From assembly GCA_031292565.1 (NCBI GenBank), contig JARLGW010000001.1:912435-976434 (forward strand): a stretch of 64,000 nt of DNA. The letters are read 5' to 3'. The DNA is from Paludibacteraceae bacterium. GTDB lineage: Bacteria > Bacteroidota > Bacteroidia > Bacteroidales > Paludibacteraceae. A model generated the notes under the pieces. That model saw only the letters and a list, made by a program, of their open reading frames with translations. It did not search any database and was not told the DNA's origin. A program made the position numbers and the translations under genes. Every line of letters begins with the position of its first letter. The stretch's first letter is position 1. Below are positions 8,850-19,206 of the stretch, in pieces.

Positions 8850-10178
8850 TTATTTACTTAAATCGCGAGGCTTATAGGGTTGAGGCCCCGAACCGGATGC
8901 ACGACGCTTGTAGGCGGGCGTTTTTTCCAATTCGTCCACCACCTTCTCGTCGTCAATATGTTGAATCATGTTGGCAAAGGTGTCCGCTTTTTTCTTCTGC
9001 TCCACCTTCGTATCGCCATAGTATTCGTTGAACATCACTTTATCTACAACCGGGGATTCTTGTACAGGGATCACTTCGGGTTCTTTTTCCTGACTGTTAT
9101 TGTCCGAGAAAATATCCTGTTGCGGTTCTTCTTTCTTGGCTGTTTCGGATTGGGTATATACAACCTTTTCCTTTTGAGCTGCGGGAGCCGCTATATCGTT
9201 CACCCCAAAGCCCGTGGCAATGAGCGTAATTTTAACTTCTTCGTCCAACTCCTCGTCAAAGCATACACCCCAAATTACTTCGGCATCCTGACCGATGGTT
9301 TCCATAAACTCATTTACCTGTGTTATTTCGTCCATCTTAATAGCCGTTTCATCTTGTCGGCAATAGAAGTTGAGCAATATCTTTTTAGCTCCACGGATGT
9401 CGTTGTTGCGCAATAATGGAGATGCCAACGCATCGTCGATGGCTTTACGCAAACGGTTTTCACCCGAAGCGTAACCCGTGTTCATTATAGCTACACCACC
9501 ATCACGCATGATGGCATTGACATCGGCAAAATCCACGTTTATATGTCCGTGTATGGTAATAATTTCGGCAATACCCTTGGCGGCATCTTTCAGCACATCA
9601 TCGGCTTTGGCAAAAGCGTTGGATAGGTCGAGTTCCGGGTATATGTCGCGCAGTCGCTCGTTATTAATCACGAGCAACGCGTCCACGTTCTCGCTCATTT
9701 GTCTTACCCCTTCCAAGGCTTGAAGTATCTTTTTATGCCCTTCAAAAGCAAACGGAATGGTAACAATACCCACGGTGAGGATGTCCATATCTTTAGCCAC
9801 CTTGGCAATAACAGGGGCGGCACCGGTTCCGGTTCCACCACCCATCCCGGCGGTGATAAACACCATCTTGGTGTTGTTGGACAACACGGAACGAATTTCC
9901 TCTATTGATTCTTCGGCAGCGGCACGTGCTACCTCAGGGTTATTTCCGGCACCTAAACCCGAAGTAGTTTGAGGCCCTAGTTGGATTTTCTTTTGTATCG
10001 GCGATTTGTTTAATGCCTGATTGTCGGTATTACAAATGACGAATGAAACATCTTTTATACCTTCACGATACATGTGGTTCACGGCATTATTACCACCGCC
10101 TCCCACACCAATCACCTTAATGATGGCTGCTTGCTCTGCAGGCAAATCAAATTCTATTAAATCGATAGCTTCTTCCAT
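8850..10178 (-). CDS. ftsZ: Cell division protein FtsZ
   Basis: 442 aa; IKVIGVGGGGNNAVNHM, GMGGGTGTGAAPVIA tubulin signature; C-terminal TPAYKRR-like conserved tail. Confidence 0.98.
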   Translation of the reverse strand: MEEAIDLIEFDLPAEQAAIIKVIGVGGGGNNAVNHMYREGIKDVSFVICNTDNQALNKSPIQKKIQLGPQTTSGLGAGNNPEVARAAAEESIEEIRSVLSNNTKMVFITAGMGGGTGTGAAPVIAKVAKDMDILTVGIVTIPFAFEGHKKILQALEGVRQMSENVDALLVINNERLRDIYPELDLSNAFAKADDVLKDAAKGIAEIITIHGHINVDFADVNAIMRDGGVAIMNTGYASGENRLRKAIDDALASPLLRNNDIRGAKKILLNFYCRQDETAIKMDEITQVNEFMETIGQDAEVIWGVCFDEELDEEVKITLIATGFGVNDIAAPAAQKEKVVYTQSETAKKEEPQQDIFSDNNSQEKEPEVIPVQESPVVDKVMFNEYYGDTKVEQKKKADTFANMIQHIDDEKVVDELEKTPAYKRRASGSGPQPYKPRDLSK

Positions 10179-10206
10179 AGGAATATCTGCTTAGTTTTTT
10201 ATATAC

Positions 10207-11481
10207 TTATGATTCAAAGTCGCGCTCGTTGAACAGCGTTCCCACTATTTTATCACCAAATACTTTCAAGCGACTTTTCTTTTTTGATTGATCTCTTTGT
10301 GGCATTTCGGGCGATTTCACGGCTTCTATAATTTTCAGTTCTTCCTCCACGCAACAGTTTTCAGAACCAAAGTTAAGCAACCCGACTAACAACGTGTAAG
10401 CAGGGTCAATATATTGGTCATCCGTACCCGGTGCCAGTAAATGGTCATAACTACCTTGACGAACTGGCAAACCTGTTTTTAGTTCCACTAGCTTATCAAT
10501 CCCGGTTAAGCGGGATGCTCCTCCGGTAATGATTACCCCGGCACCTAGTTTATCCTGATAGCCCGATTTGTATATTTCTTCACACACCATGTCCATTATT
10601 TCGTCCATGCGAGCTTCAATAACGCTGTTCAATTCCTTGGTATGCACGATGTGCTCCACGGTGCCTGCTTTAATGGTGATGGCTTTAGGTTCTTCATCCA
10701 ACGACAACATGGCCACGCCAAAATTCTTTTTCAGTTTTTCGGCATCCAACGCTGTTACCTGAAGGTCTCTTATATCCTGTGTTACAGTTTTCCCTCCTAA
10801 CGGAATAACAATCATGTGGCGGATACAGTGGTTGAAATAAACTACCAGCGTGGTTGTTTCGGCACCAAAATCTATCACCGCACACCCTAATTCTTTATCC
10901 TCAGGGCTTACCAGTGCCTCGCTCATGGCAAACGGGGCGGTAAACATACCTGCCAGCCGTTGCGGAATGCGTTCCAAGCAACTGCACAGACGCTCGTTAA
11001 CACCCGGTTTACCTAGCACAAGCAGGTAGCGAGCTTCTACATGCGAGCAGAAACAGCCTTTGGGATTAAACTCCGGTTCGCCGTCAATTAAAAAATCCTG
11101 AGCCAGGATTTCATATATCGAAGCATTGTCGAAAGTCAATGCTAAATTCTGATCGTACAGTTCTTTTATTCTTTCATCCGTAAGCTCCTGCTCCCCATCA
11201 TATACTACCGGCACGTTATTAATTACGGTTTTCAATGTATGTCCACCTAACCCAACATATACCCGTCCTATCTCTATCTTTACCCTGTTTTGCAGTTTTT
11301 TGACAATACGACTTACGCAAATGGCCGCTTCGCTATGGTTGATAATCAATCCTCGACGGATCCCCATAGAAGGTTCGGATTCCAAAGCCAAAATGTCGAG
11401 CAAGCCCTCCTCGTTGCGTTGGGCTACCATTCCGGTTATTTTAGAACTGCCCAAGTCAATGGCTACAATGTAATTTGACAT
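10207..11481 (-). CDS. ftsA: Cell division protein FtsA
   Basis: 424 aa actin-fold; YIVAIDLGSSKITGMVA, VIDFGAETTTLVVY, GVIITGGASRLTGI; next to ftsZ. Confidence 0.95.
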   Translation of the reverse strand: MSNYIVAIDLGSSKITGMVAQRNEEGLLDILALESEPSMGIRRGLIINHSEAAICVSRIVKKLQNRVKIEIGRVYVGLGGHTLKTVINNVPVVYDGEQELTDERIKELYDQNLALTFDNASIYEILAQDFLIDGEPEFNPKGCFCSHVEARYLLVLGKPGVNERLCSCLERIPQRLAGMFTAPFAMSEALVSPEDKELGCAVIDFGAETTTLVVYFNHCIRHMIVIPLGGKTVTQDIRDLQVTALDAEKLKKNFGVAMLSLDEEPKAITIKAGTVEHIVHTKELNSVIEARMDEIMDMVCEEIYKSGYQDKLGAGVIITGGASRLTGIDKLVELKTGLPVRQGSYDHLLAPGTDDQYIDPAYTLLVGLLNFGSENCCVEEELKIIEAVKSPEMPQRDQSKKKSRLKVFGDKIVGTLFNERDFES

Positions 11482-11490
11482 ACTCCTTAC

Positions 11491-12234
11491 TTATTTTTTG
11501 GTACACACGACCTGATTCTTATACTTTAAACTAATACTTTTATAATTGCCCCACCCTATTTTATTCAATCCATTCAAATAAAAAGTTTTCAGCTTATCGA
11601 GCTTCTGTTCGTATCCGTCAATAGTGCCAAGCTCTATTTCATGATCGCCTACCCGTGGGATTAAAACCAGCTCGCTAACCGAATCAACATCTATTTGTTC
11701 TATCTGGGCATTCCAAAATTCATTTTTGCGTAAATATAACACAAAATCTTTCAACTTTGTTGCTGCAAATTGTTTATTTACAGCACCTGTAACTATGGGT
11801 ACATAGGCTACAAACTTAGGCGAAACGGGCAAAAAGCTACCTGTTGCATCCACGTAATAATTGGACGCCCCGTAAACACGGAAAATGGGCTCCCGTTGCC
11901 ACACGTCGATGCTTATATCCGCCGAGGGCGTTTTGTAGCAATCAATTCTTTTGATCACGGGATTTTTTTGGAACAATATCTTCTCTATCTCTTCCGTCTT
12001 AATCCGGCTAATGGTTCTCCCTTTAATTTTTATTTTGCTTTCTACAAGAGTTTGCCTTACATCGGAAGCCGAAATAAATTGAAACTGGTCGCTATCCTTT
12101 ATGGTAATAATTACTTTATTGCAAATTCTATTATCCCGCCCGGTAGAAGAACGAATAATGACAAAGAGAATGTAACCGAGTAAACCCAGTGCTAAAAAAA
12201 TGATCCCTATATTTTTCCATTTAGGTTTCCTCAT
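11491..12234 (-). CDS. ftsQ: FtsQ-like cell division protein
   Basis: 247 aa, single N-terminal TM, position between murC and ftsA; IKRIDCYKTPSADISIDVWQREPIFRVY. Confidence 0.85.
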   Translation of the reverse strand: MRKPKWKNIGIIFLALGLLGYILFVIIRSSTGRDNRICNKVIITIKDSDQFQFISASDVRQTLVESKIKIKGRTISRIKTEEIEKILFQKNPVIKRIDCYKTPSADISIDVWQREPIFRVYGASNYYVDATGSFLPVSPKFVAYVPIVTGAVNKQFAATKLKDFVLYLRKNEFWNAQIEQIDVDSVSELVLIPRVGDHEIELGTIDGYEQKLDKLKTFYLNGLNKIGWGNYKSISLKYKNQVVCTKK

Positions 12235-13601
12235 AGTTTTTCACAATAAGCTGTAATCTCAGGTATTAATTTATCAATATCCCCAGCCCCGATGGTTACA
12301 AGCACATCGAATTGGTGTTTGGGCAATTCGGCCAGTAGCTGCTCCTTGGTGCATAGCGTTTTATTTTTTATCGTTACGTTGTCAAAAATAATTTCCGATG
12401 TCACCCCCGGTATAGGCAACTCACGTGCCGGATAAATATCCAACAAAATCAAATCATCAAGCAAAGATAACGAGCTCGAAAAATCAGATGCAAAATCCCG
12501 TGTACGGCTATACAAATGTGGCTGAAAAACACCGCACACTTTCTTGCCGGGATACAAGCTTTTAATAGAGTTGATACTCGCTTCCAGCTCCGCGGGATGA
12601 TGAGCATAATCGTCCAAATACACTACACGGTCATTCTTTACATGAAAATCGAAACGACGCACGGTGCCTTTAAACGAGGCTATGCCTGCACGCAATTCAT
12701 CGTCGGTAGCATCATTGAGCCACGCCAAGGCTAAGGCGGCCACGGCGTTTTCCACGTTTATCATTACCGGAACACCTAACTGTAAATTGTAAATCACCGC
12801 TGACGGAGCAACAAAATCGAACAGGATTTTCCCGTTTTGCACCCGTATGTTTTCGGCATGAAAATCGCCGCCTTCGGTTGCCGAGTAGGTGAACAGTTTC
12901 ACAGCCTCACGCAAATGGGGCGTTATGTCAATGCCTTTCTTCATAATAAGGCAACCACCTTCACGAATAAGGCTGGTGAAATATTCAAAGCTTTCGCAAA
13001 TATCTTTTTTGGTACCGTAAATATCCAGGTGGTCGGCATCGGCTGCAGTTATTACAGCCATGTAGGGCGACAATTGGTGAAAAGAGCGATCGAACTCGTC
13101 GGCCTCAATGACAACCAGATTGGTTTTGTCGGAAATAACAAGGTTCGTATCAAAGTTTTTAGATATACCACCTAAAAAGGCATTACACCCGATGTGCGAA
13201 TTGTGCAACAGGTGTGCCGTCATGTTCGACGTAGAGGTTTTACCATGTGTGCCTGCAATGCAAAGCCCTCTTTCGCTTTGGGTAATTTGCCCCAGCACCT
13301 GGGCTCGCTTCATAATGGTGAAGCCTTTTTGCTGAAAGTAAAGCCATTCTTTATGCTCGGCCGGAATGGCGGGAGTAAATACCACCAGTGTATTTTCAGA
13401 ATCTTGAAATGGGCTGGCGATAAGTGAAATATCTTCGGTGTAATGAATTTCTATACCTTCTTGTTCCATCTTCTCGGTGAGGGCGGTTTTTGTGCGGTCG
13501 TAACCTGCTACCGGAAAGCCTTTAGCCTTGTAATAACGTGCCAACGCGCTCATCCCAATACCTCCTATTCCAAGAAAATAGTATGCTGAAAATTTCTTCA
13601 T
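12231..13601 (-). CDS. murC: UDP-N-acetylmuramate--L-alanine ligase
   Basis: 456 aa; YFLGIGGIGMSALARYY, CIAGTHGKTSTSNMTAHLL, VYLDDYAHHPAELEASI. Confidence 0.97.
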   Translation of the reverse strand: MKKFSAYYFLGIGGIGMSALARYYKAKGFPVAGYDRTKTALTEKMEQEGIEIHYTEDISLIASPFQDSENTLVVFTPAIPAEHKEWLYFQQKGFTIMKRAQVLGQITQSERGLCIAGTHGKTSTSNMTAHLLHNSHIGCNAFLGGISKNFDTNLVISDKTNLVVIEADEFDRSFHQLSPYMAVITAADADHLDIYGTKKDICESFEYFTSLIREGGCLIMKKGIDITPHLREAVKLFTYSATEGGDFHAENIRVQNGKILFDFVAPSAVIYNLQLGVPVMINVENAVAALALAWLNDATDDELRAGIASFKGTVRRFDFHVKNDRVVYLDDYAHHPAELEASINSIKSLYPGKKVCGVFQPHLYSRTRDFASDFSSSLSLLDDLILLDIYPARELPIPGVTSEIIFDNVTIKNKTLCTKEQLLAELPKHQFDVLVTIGAGDIDKLIPEITAYCEKL

Positions 13602-13698
13602 CTTTGTTTTTTGATTTTATCCGGCAAAGTTATCTCTTTTTGTGCTAAGCGAATAATTATTTTTTTATTAAGATGTGAGTTTAATATTTTTTGTTATT

Positions 13699-13970
13699 GA
13701 ACCCATTCGGGGTTCGGAGTCAGTGGTCGTTCACCTACCCCGCATTGCATACGAGATTAGTAATGTTCAACCACTCCGTGGTTTAATTCATTTCACCATT
13801 ATGAATTATTTGCCGTAGGCAATACATATCAATAGAAAACATAACGAGAGCAAATTGTTCCCCGCTAGGGGATAAATAAATCTATGTATCCCCTAACGGG
13901 GAATCGGTATCAATAGAAACGTTTTTCTATTGATATGTAAGCCCGAACGGGCTATCAATAACATTTACTG
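13699..13970. repeat. Dispersed intergenic multi-hairpin repeat, copy A
   Basis: Series of short palindromes (GAACCC..GGGTTC, CCACTCCGTGG, TTGCCGTAGGCAA, TCCCCGCTAGGGGA, TCCCCTAACGGGGA, GCCCGAACGGGC); aligns by eye with 60531-60724. Confidence 0.75.
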
Positions 13971-13978
13971 TTTCTAAC

Positions 13979-15082
13979 TTACTTTATCAACTTAATTATT
14001 TCGTCGGCAATTCTTTTGGAGGAATCGTATTGAGCCAGCTTTTCTATGTTTATGGCCAACGAGGCTAATTTAGTGTTATCGTTGATTAACGTTAATGCTT
14101 CGGGTACTAGTTTTTGTACCGCCTCGGCATCACGTATCATAATAGCGGCATCTTTCTCGGCCAATGCCAGTGCATTTTTGGTTTGATGATCTTCGGCCAC
14201 GTTGGGTGAAGGAACTAATATCACGGGTTTCTTCAACAAGCACAATTCGGAGATGGAACTTGCACCCGCACGGGATATAACCAAATCGGCAATGGCATAC
14301 GCCAAATCCATGCGCGACACAAAATCGGTTACGATGAATGAGGGGCTTAGGTAAGGTTGTGCCGTTTCTCTAGCCTTATCAATATATATTTTTCCGGCCT
14401 GCCAAATTATTTGTATGCCCGATTCTGATAGTTCTTTCAGTTTAGCCAGCACGCTTTGGTTGATGGTGCGTGCCCCAAGGCTTCCACCTACAATAAGCAA
14501 TGTTTTTCTATCAGGCGAAAAGCCGAAAAACTTATAGGCTTCATCTTTTTTGTCCAAGCCTTCGGTAAGGTTTTGGCGCACAGGGTTTCCGGTAAGTATA
14601 ATGCGGTCTTTTGGAAAGAATCGTTCCATGTTTTCATACGCCACACAAATGCGGGATGCTTTTTTAGCCAACAGCTTGTTGGTTACCCCGGCATAAGAGT
14701 TTTGTTCTTGCAACACGGTGGGTACACCCGCCCAGTTGGCAGCCCGCAGCGTGGGGCCACTGGCATAACCGCCTACACCTACCACCACATCAGGATTAAA
14801 GTCTTTTACCACCTTGCGGGCTTTGAGCATGCTTTTTGCTAGATGCAGAAGCACCTTCACGTTTCGCACCATGTTTTTACGGTCGAAGCCCATGATGGGT
14901 AGCCCTACAATTTTATATCCGGCAGCAGGCACGCGCTCCATTTCCATACGACCTTCGGCTCCGACAAAAAGAATTTCGGCTTCGGGTAGTTTGATTTTCA
15001 ATTCGTTGGCAATGGCTACCGCGGGAAAGATATGGCCTCCTGTGCCACCCCCGCTAACTATTATTTTGGGATTCGTTTTCAT
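13979..15082 (-). CDS. murG: UDP-N-acetylglucosamine--N-acetylmuramyl-(pentapeptide) pyrophosphoryl-undecaprenol N-acetylglucosamine transferase
   Basis: 367 aa; ISGGGTGGHIFPAVAIA, VVGVGGYASGPTL, SRAGASSISELCLLKKPVILVPSPNVAEDHQTKNA. Confidence 0.97.
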   Translation of the reverse strand: MKTNPKIIVSGGGTGGHIFPAVAIANELKIKLPEAEILFVGAEGRMEMERVPAAGYKIVGLPIMGFDRKNMVRNVKVLLHLAKSMLKARKVVKDFNPDVVVGVGGYASGPTLRAANWAGVPTVLQEQNSYAGVTNKLLAKKASRICVAYENMERFFPKDRIILTGNPVRQNLTEGLDKKDEAYKFFGFSPDRKTLLIVGGSLGARTINQSVLAKLKELSESGIQIIWQAGKIYIDKARETAQPYLSPSFIVTDFVSRMDLAYAIADLVISRAGASSISELCLLKKPVILVPSPNVAEDHQTKNALALAEKDAAIMIRDAEAVQKLVPEALTLINDNTKLASLAINIEKLAQYDSSKRIADEIIKLIK

Positions 15083-16514
15083 CGTTTCTGTTTGTTTCTG
15101 GTATATTATTCGTTTCCGGCGTTACTTCTGCCGTAGGTTCTTTTTCTTCCGTATTTCCTTCGGGTAAATCGTAAGGTGTTTCGTAATTTTCGGCAACCGG
15201 CAGTGTTTTATCTTTTGCATTCGCGTCGTTGATAGACCGTGCCACGCATTGGATAATACCGATATAAAGCCAAGTGATAATAATAGCGGTACCACCCCTA
15301 CTAAGCAGTGGCAACGGCTGACCTGTAACCGGCCCCAGATGAACCGCCACCGCCATACTGACAAAGGCTTGCGAAACCAACATCAAGGCCAACCCCATAA
15401 CTAGCAAGGATGGAAATTCGTATTGGCTTTTCTTGGCTAAAATACCTGCCCGATACAAGAACATCATGTACAAAGCCATCACCACAACACCCCCTATGAG
15501 CCCCATTTCCTCCACGATAATGGAAAAAATAAAATCGGCAAATGCCTGTGGCAGGTAATCACGTTGCACACTGTTGCCAGGCATCACGCCAAACGTACCT
15601 CCGCGTGCAATAGCTATTTGGGAGTGTATTATTTGCGCCGTGGTATCGTTGAATGTATATTTTGAATTTTTATCTTCGCCGGTAAAATTTTCGATACGGT
15701 GTTCCCAGGTTTTGAATCGTTTCAGTACCCCACCATTCTTTTTTTTGTCATGCAAAGCGTTTACCGTTTTTAGTTCGTCCTTGCTCAACGGGATATATTT
15801 TACCACCACAAAAAACAGGAATGCCGCCAAGATAACACTGGACAGGAATATAACCAAACGCACGAAGGATACATTGGCTATAAAGAGCAATAGAATGCCT
15901 ACGCCAAAAAGCATAACCGCGGTAGAAAGGTTTTCGGGCAGGATTAAAGCACAATAGAAACATAGCACCAAAATGCCAATCCAAAATTTAAGACTCTTGG
16001 CGTATGCTTCCGTCAATTCTTTACGTCGGAACTTGGCTATGGTTGTAAGCACCAACGATTTTTCGGGATCGACGGTAAATAAATCGGCCAAGTAAATGAT
16101 AACGGATATTTTGGCAAACTCGGAGGGCTGAAACTTCAAGCCCATGATGGACATCCAACGGGCGGCATCGTTTTCGACCGACACACCAAAAACAGAAAAT
16201 CCGGCGATAGAGATATGGGGGATTAACGAGCCCGGAAGCAACAACAACATTAAAAGAATAGCTGACAACGGCAACATGAAATAGGCACTTATACGCACCC
16301 ATTTAAACGGCATTTTATGCACAGCCCATGCTAGCACGGCTCCTATTAAAAGGAAGGAGCTATGGCGCAACAGTTCGGAGGTGTGGTTGTCTTTGTTGTT
16401 TACAAAGAAACTTCCGGCACTGTAGATTTCTATCACAGAGATAATGCAGAGGAACAAAAATATGCTCCAAATAGGCAAATCTCCCTTGATGTATCTTTTG
16501 ATAAAGTTCTGCAT
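15054..16514 (-). CDS. ftsW: FtsW/RodA/SpoVE family lipid II polymerase/flippase-like protein
   Basis: 486 aa polytopic SEDS protein in the dcw cluster; MGLKFQPSEFAKI, GPVTGQPLPLLSRGGTAII. Confidence 0.93.
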   Translation of the reverse strand: MQNFIKRYIKGDLPIWSIFLFLCIISVIEIYSAGSFFVNNKDNHTSELLRHSSFLLIGAVLAWAVHKMPFKWVRISAYFMLPLSAILLMLLLLPGSLIPHISIAGFSVFGVSVENDAARWMSIMGLKFQPSEFAKISVIIYLADLFTVDPEKSLVLTTIAKFRRKELTEAYAKSLKFWIGILVLCFYCALILPENLSTAVMLFGVGILLLFIANVSFVRLVIFLSSVILAAFLFFVVVKYIPLSKDELKTVNALHDKKKNGGVLKRFKTWEHRIENFTGEDKNSKYTFNDTTAQIIHSQIAIARGGTFGVMPGNSVQRDYLPQAFADFIFSIIVEEMGLIGGVVVMALYMMFLYRAGILAKKSQYEFPSLLVMGLALMLVSQAFVSMAVAVHLGPVTGQPLPLLSRGGTAIIITWLYIGIIQCVARSINDANAKDKTLPVAENYETPYDLPEGNTEEKEPTAEVTPETNNIPETNRNDENESQNNS

Positions 16515-16545
16515 AAATTTTCAGCTACAAGTTTTACATGTATGT

Positions 16546-17883
16546 TTATAGGTTCTTTACACAAGTTTTAAATTGATCGCCACGGTCTTCATAGCTTTGA
16601 AATAAATCAAAGCTGGCACAGCAGGGCGAAAGCAACACAGTGTCTCCTTTTTTGGCTAAATTGAGGCCTTGTTCCACTGCCTCTTTCATGGAAAGCACAT
16701 CCACTATTTTATCTACCTTGCCATCAAAAAAGGCATGCAGCTTTTTATTATCCACGCCTAAAAAAACCAAGGATGTTACTTTATCCTTTACCAAAGCTTC
16801 TATCTCGGTGTAATCATTTCCCTTATCGGTACCCCCTAAAATAAGCACCGTGGGGGTTTTCATACTTTGCAGGGCATACCAGCAGGAGTTTACATTGGTT
16901 GCCTTGGAGTCGTTGATAAAACGAACGCCACGTACACTGGCCACGTATTCCAAGCGATGTTCCACACCCTCGAAATCGGACAAAGCTTCACGAATTTTAT
17001 CTTTACGTAAATGCATAATGTTGGCTGACAGACCTGCTGCCATCGAATTGTATGTATTATGAGTACCATCAAGCGAGAGTTCTTCTACCGGCATCCTGAA
17101 TTCATCTTTTAACGACAGGATTACCAATTCAAGATTTTCGATAAAAGCCCTCACGCCTGGTTTCTTCTCCAACGAGAATGGGAACGGCATGGCCTTTAAA
17201 TCGCGTTTAGCGAGTTCGGCCTGGATAATAGGGTCGTCGTTCCAATAAACGAAGGCATCACTTTCTGTTTGATTTTGGGTGACGCGGAATTTCGCATCAA
17301 TATAATTTTGAAATTCGTAATTGTATCTGTCCAAATGATCGGGCGTGATGTTGAGCAGTATAGCAATATCAGCCTTAAAGTCGTACATGCTATCTAGCTG
17401 AAAGCTGCTTAATTCTATCACGTAATAATCAAAGTTCTTTTCAGCCACCTGATAGGCCAGGCTGTGTCCTACATTTCCGGCAAGCCCTACATTCAGACCT
17501 GCACTTTTTAATATATGGTAGGTAAGCATGGTGGTAGTGGTTTTACCATTACTACCGGTTATGCAAATCATTTTGGCCGTGGTATAACGTCCGGCAAATT
17601 CTATTTCGGAAATAATATGAATGCTTTTCTCCTTTATCTTTTTAATAATGGGAGCTTTATCCGGGATACCGGGGCTTTTTATTATTTCGTTTGCTGATAG
17701 AATTATATCTTCGGTATGTTGTTTTTCCTCCCAGCGAATACCATATTTAGTAAGTGTTTCCTGATATTTAGGTTTTATAGCCGACAAATCGGATAAAAAC
17801 ACATCAAAGCCTTTCTTTTGAGCTAGAATAGCAGCTCCTACTCCGCTTTCGCCTCCCCCCAGTATTACAATTTTCTCACTCAT
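16546..17883 (-). CDS. murD: UDP-N-acetylmuramoyl-L-alanine--D-glutamate ligase
   Basis: 445 aa; MICITGSNGKTTTTMLTYHIL, NITPDHLDRY, FINDSKATNVNSCWYAL. Confidence 0.96.
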   Translation of the reverse strand: MSEKIVILGGGESGVGAAILAQKKGFDVFLSDLSAIKPKYQETLTKYGIRWEEKQHTEDIILSANEIIKSPGIPDKAPIIKKIKEKSIHIISEIEFAGRYTTAKMICITGSNGKTTTTMLTYHILKSAGLNVGLAGNVGHSLAYQVAEKNFDYYVIELSSFQLDSMYDFKADIAILLNITPDHLDRYNYEFQNYIDAKFRVTQNQTESDAFVYWNDDPIIQAELAKRDLKAMPFPFSLEKKPGVRAFIENLELVILSLKDEFRMPVEELSLDGTHNTYNSMAAGLSANIMHLRKDKIREALSDFEGVEHRLEYVASVRGVRFINDSKATNVNSCWYALQSMKTPTVLILGGTDKGNDYTEIEALVKDKVTSLVFLGVDNKKLHAFFDGKVDKIVDVLSMKEAVEQGLNLAKKGDTVLLSPCCASFDLFQSYEDRGDQFKTCVKNL

Positions 17884-17885
17884 GA

Positions 17886-19151
17886 TTATCGCATTTTTAA
17901 AGTAATGATTGTTAACGTAGCCAGTATCATGCCTATTATCCAGAAACGAATTACAATCTTAGACTCCGGCATCGGGATAAGAGGCTTTTGGAATAATGCC
18001 TGAATACCACTATTACCTGGTTTTTGGAAATGATGATGTAGCGGTGCCATCTTAAACAGGCGCCTTCCTTCGCCAAATTTTTTCTTGGTTATTTTGAAAT
18101 AAGATACTTGCAACATGACGGATAGATTTTCCACCAGGAACACGCCACATAGAATGGGTATTAAAAATTCCTTGTGAATAGCAATGGCAAACACGGCAAT
18201 GATACCCCCGATGGTTAAACTACCCGTATCGCCCATAAACACCTGGGCAGGGAACGAATTGTACCACAAGAACCCGATGGTGGCTCCGATAAACGCGGCG
18301 GCAAACACCACCAACTCTCCCGAACCAGGTATATACATAATATTAAGATAGCCTGCATAATTGATGTTACCCGACACGTAGGCCAGAATACCCAACGTGA
18401 CTCCCTGTATGGCGGAGGAACCCGTGGCCAGCCCATCCAGCCCATCGGTCAGATTGGCTCCGTTGGACACGGCGGTTACAATAAAAATGGTAACCAACAC
18501 AAACAATATCCAGCCTCCGGCTTGTTTATGCTCACCCATCCAATTGAATACATCGGCATAATTAAAGTTATTGTTTTTGAAAAACGGAATGGTAGTGGTG
18601 GTGGATTTTATGTTATCGCCTTTATACTGAACCACTACACTAGTGGTTTCCTGACACTTCATTACCTTCACGTTTTCCCTGATTAGGGCTTGAGGGCTTA
18701 AATACAGCGTGAGCCCCACGATAATACCTAACCCTATTTGTCCTACAATTTTAAATTTACCTTGTAAGCCTTCTTTATTCTTGCGGAATACTTTTATATA
18801 ATCGTCCAAAAAACCGATTCCACCCAGCCAAGCGGTAGTGATGAGCATCAGCAGGATGTAAACGTTATTCAACCGGGCTAATAATAGTACCGGAATTAGG
18901 ATAGCCAAAATGATAATAACACCACCCATAGTGGGTGTGCCTTTTTTACTCATTTGACCTTCTAGACCAAGATTTCGGATGGTTTCGCCTATTTGCTTTT
19001 GTTGCAAATAGTTGATAATTCGCTTCCCATACACGGTAGCAATTATCATGGACAAAATAAAGGCTAAACCAGCCCTAAAGGATATGTATTGAAACATACC
19101 TGCACCCGGCAGACCGATTTTTCCTAAATAATTGAATAAATAATAGAACAT
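17886..19151 (-). CDS. mraY: Phospho-N-acetylmuramoyl-pentapeptide-transferase
   Basis: 421 aa; [51 protein letters not shown]. Confidence 0.97.
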   Translation of the reverse strand: MFYYLFNYLGKIGLPGAGMFQYISFRAGLAFILSMIIATVYGKRIINYLQQKQIGETIRNLGLEGQMSKKGTPTMGGVIIILAILIPVLLLARLNNVYILLMLITTAWLGGIGFLDDYIKVFRKNKEGLQGKFKIVGQIGLGIIVGLTLYLSPQALIRENVKVMKCQETTSVVVQYKGDNIKSTTTTIPFFKNNNFNYADVFNWMGEHKQAGGWILFVLVTIFIVTAVSNGANLTDGLDGLATGSSAIQGVTLGILAYVSGNINYAGYLNIMYIPGSGELVVFAAAFIGATIGFLWYNSFPAQVFMGDTGSLTIGGIIAVFAIAIHKEFLIPILCGVFLVENLSVMLQVSYFKITKKKFGEGRRLFKMAPLHHHFQKPGNSGIQALFQKPLIPMPESKIVIRFWIIGMILATLTIITLKMR

Positions 19152-19206
19152 ATTTTTAAAATTAAGTTGGTTGGTTTCGTACTCTTTTAATTGGACTTCA
19201 TGAATT

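Noticed and set aside
8880-9416. 178-aa plus-strand ORF
   Set aside because: Antisense shadow inside ftsZ with no recognisable domain; same reasoning for the other antisense ORFs across the dcw cluster, the AddB-like gene and tdk.
13699-13970. CRISPR-like array
   Set aside because: Palindromes differ in sequence and spacing; no constant repeat unit with unique spacers and no cas genes.
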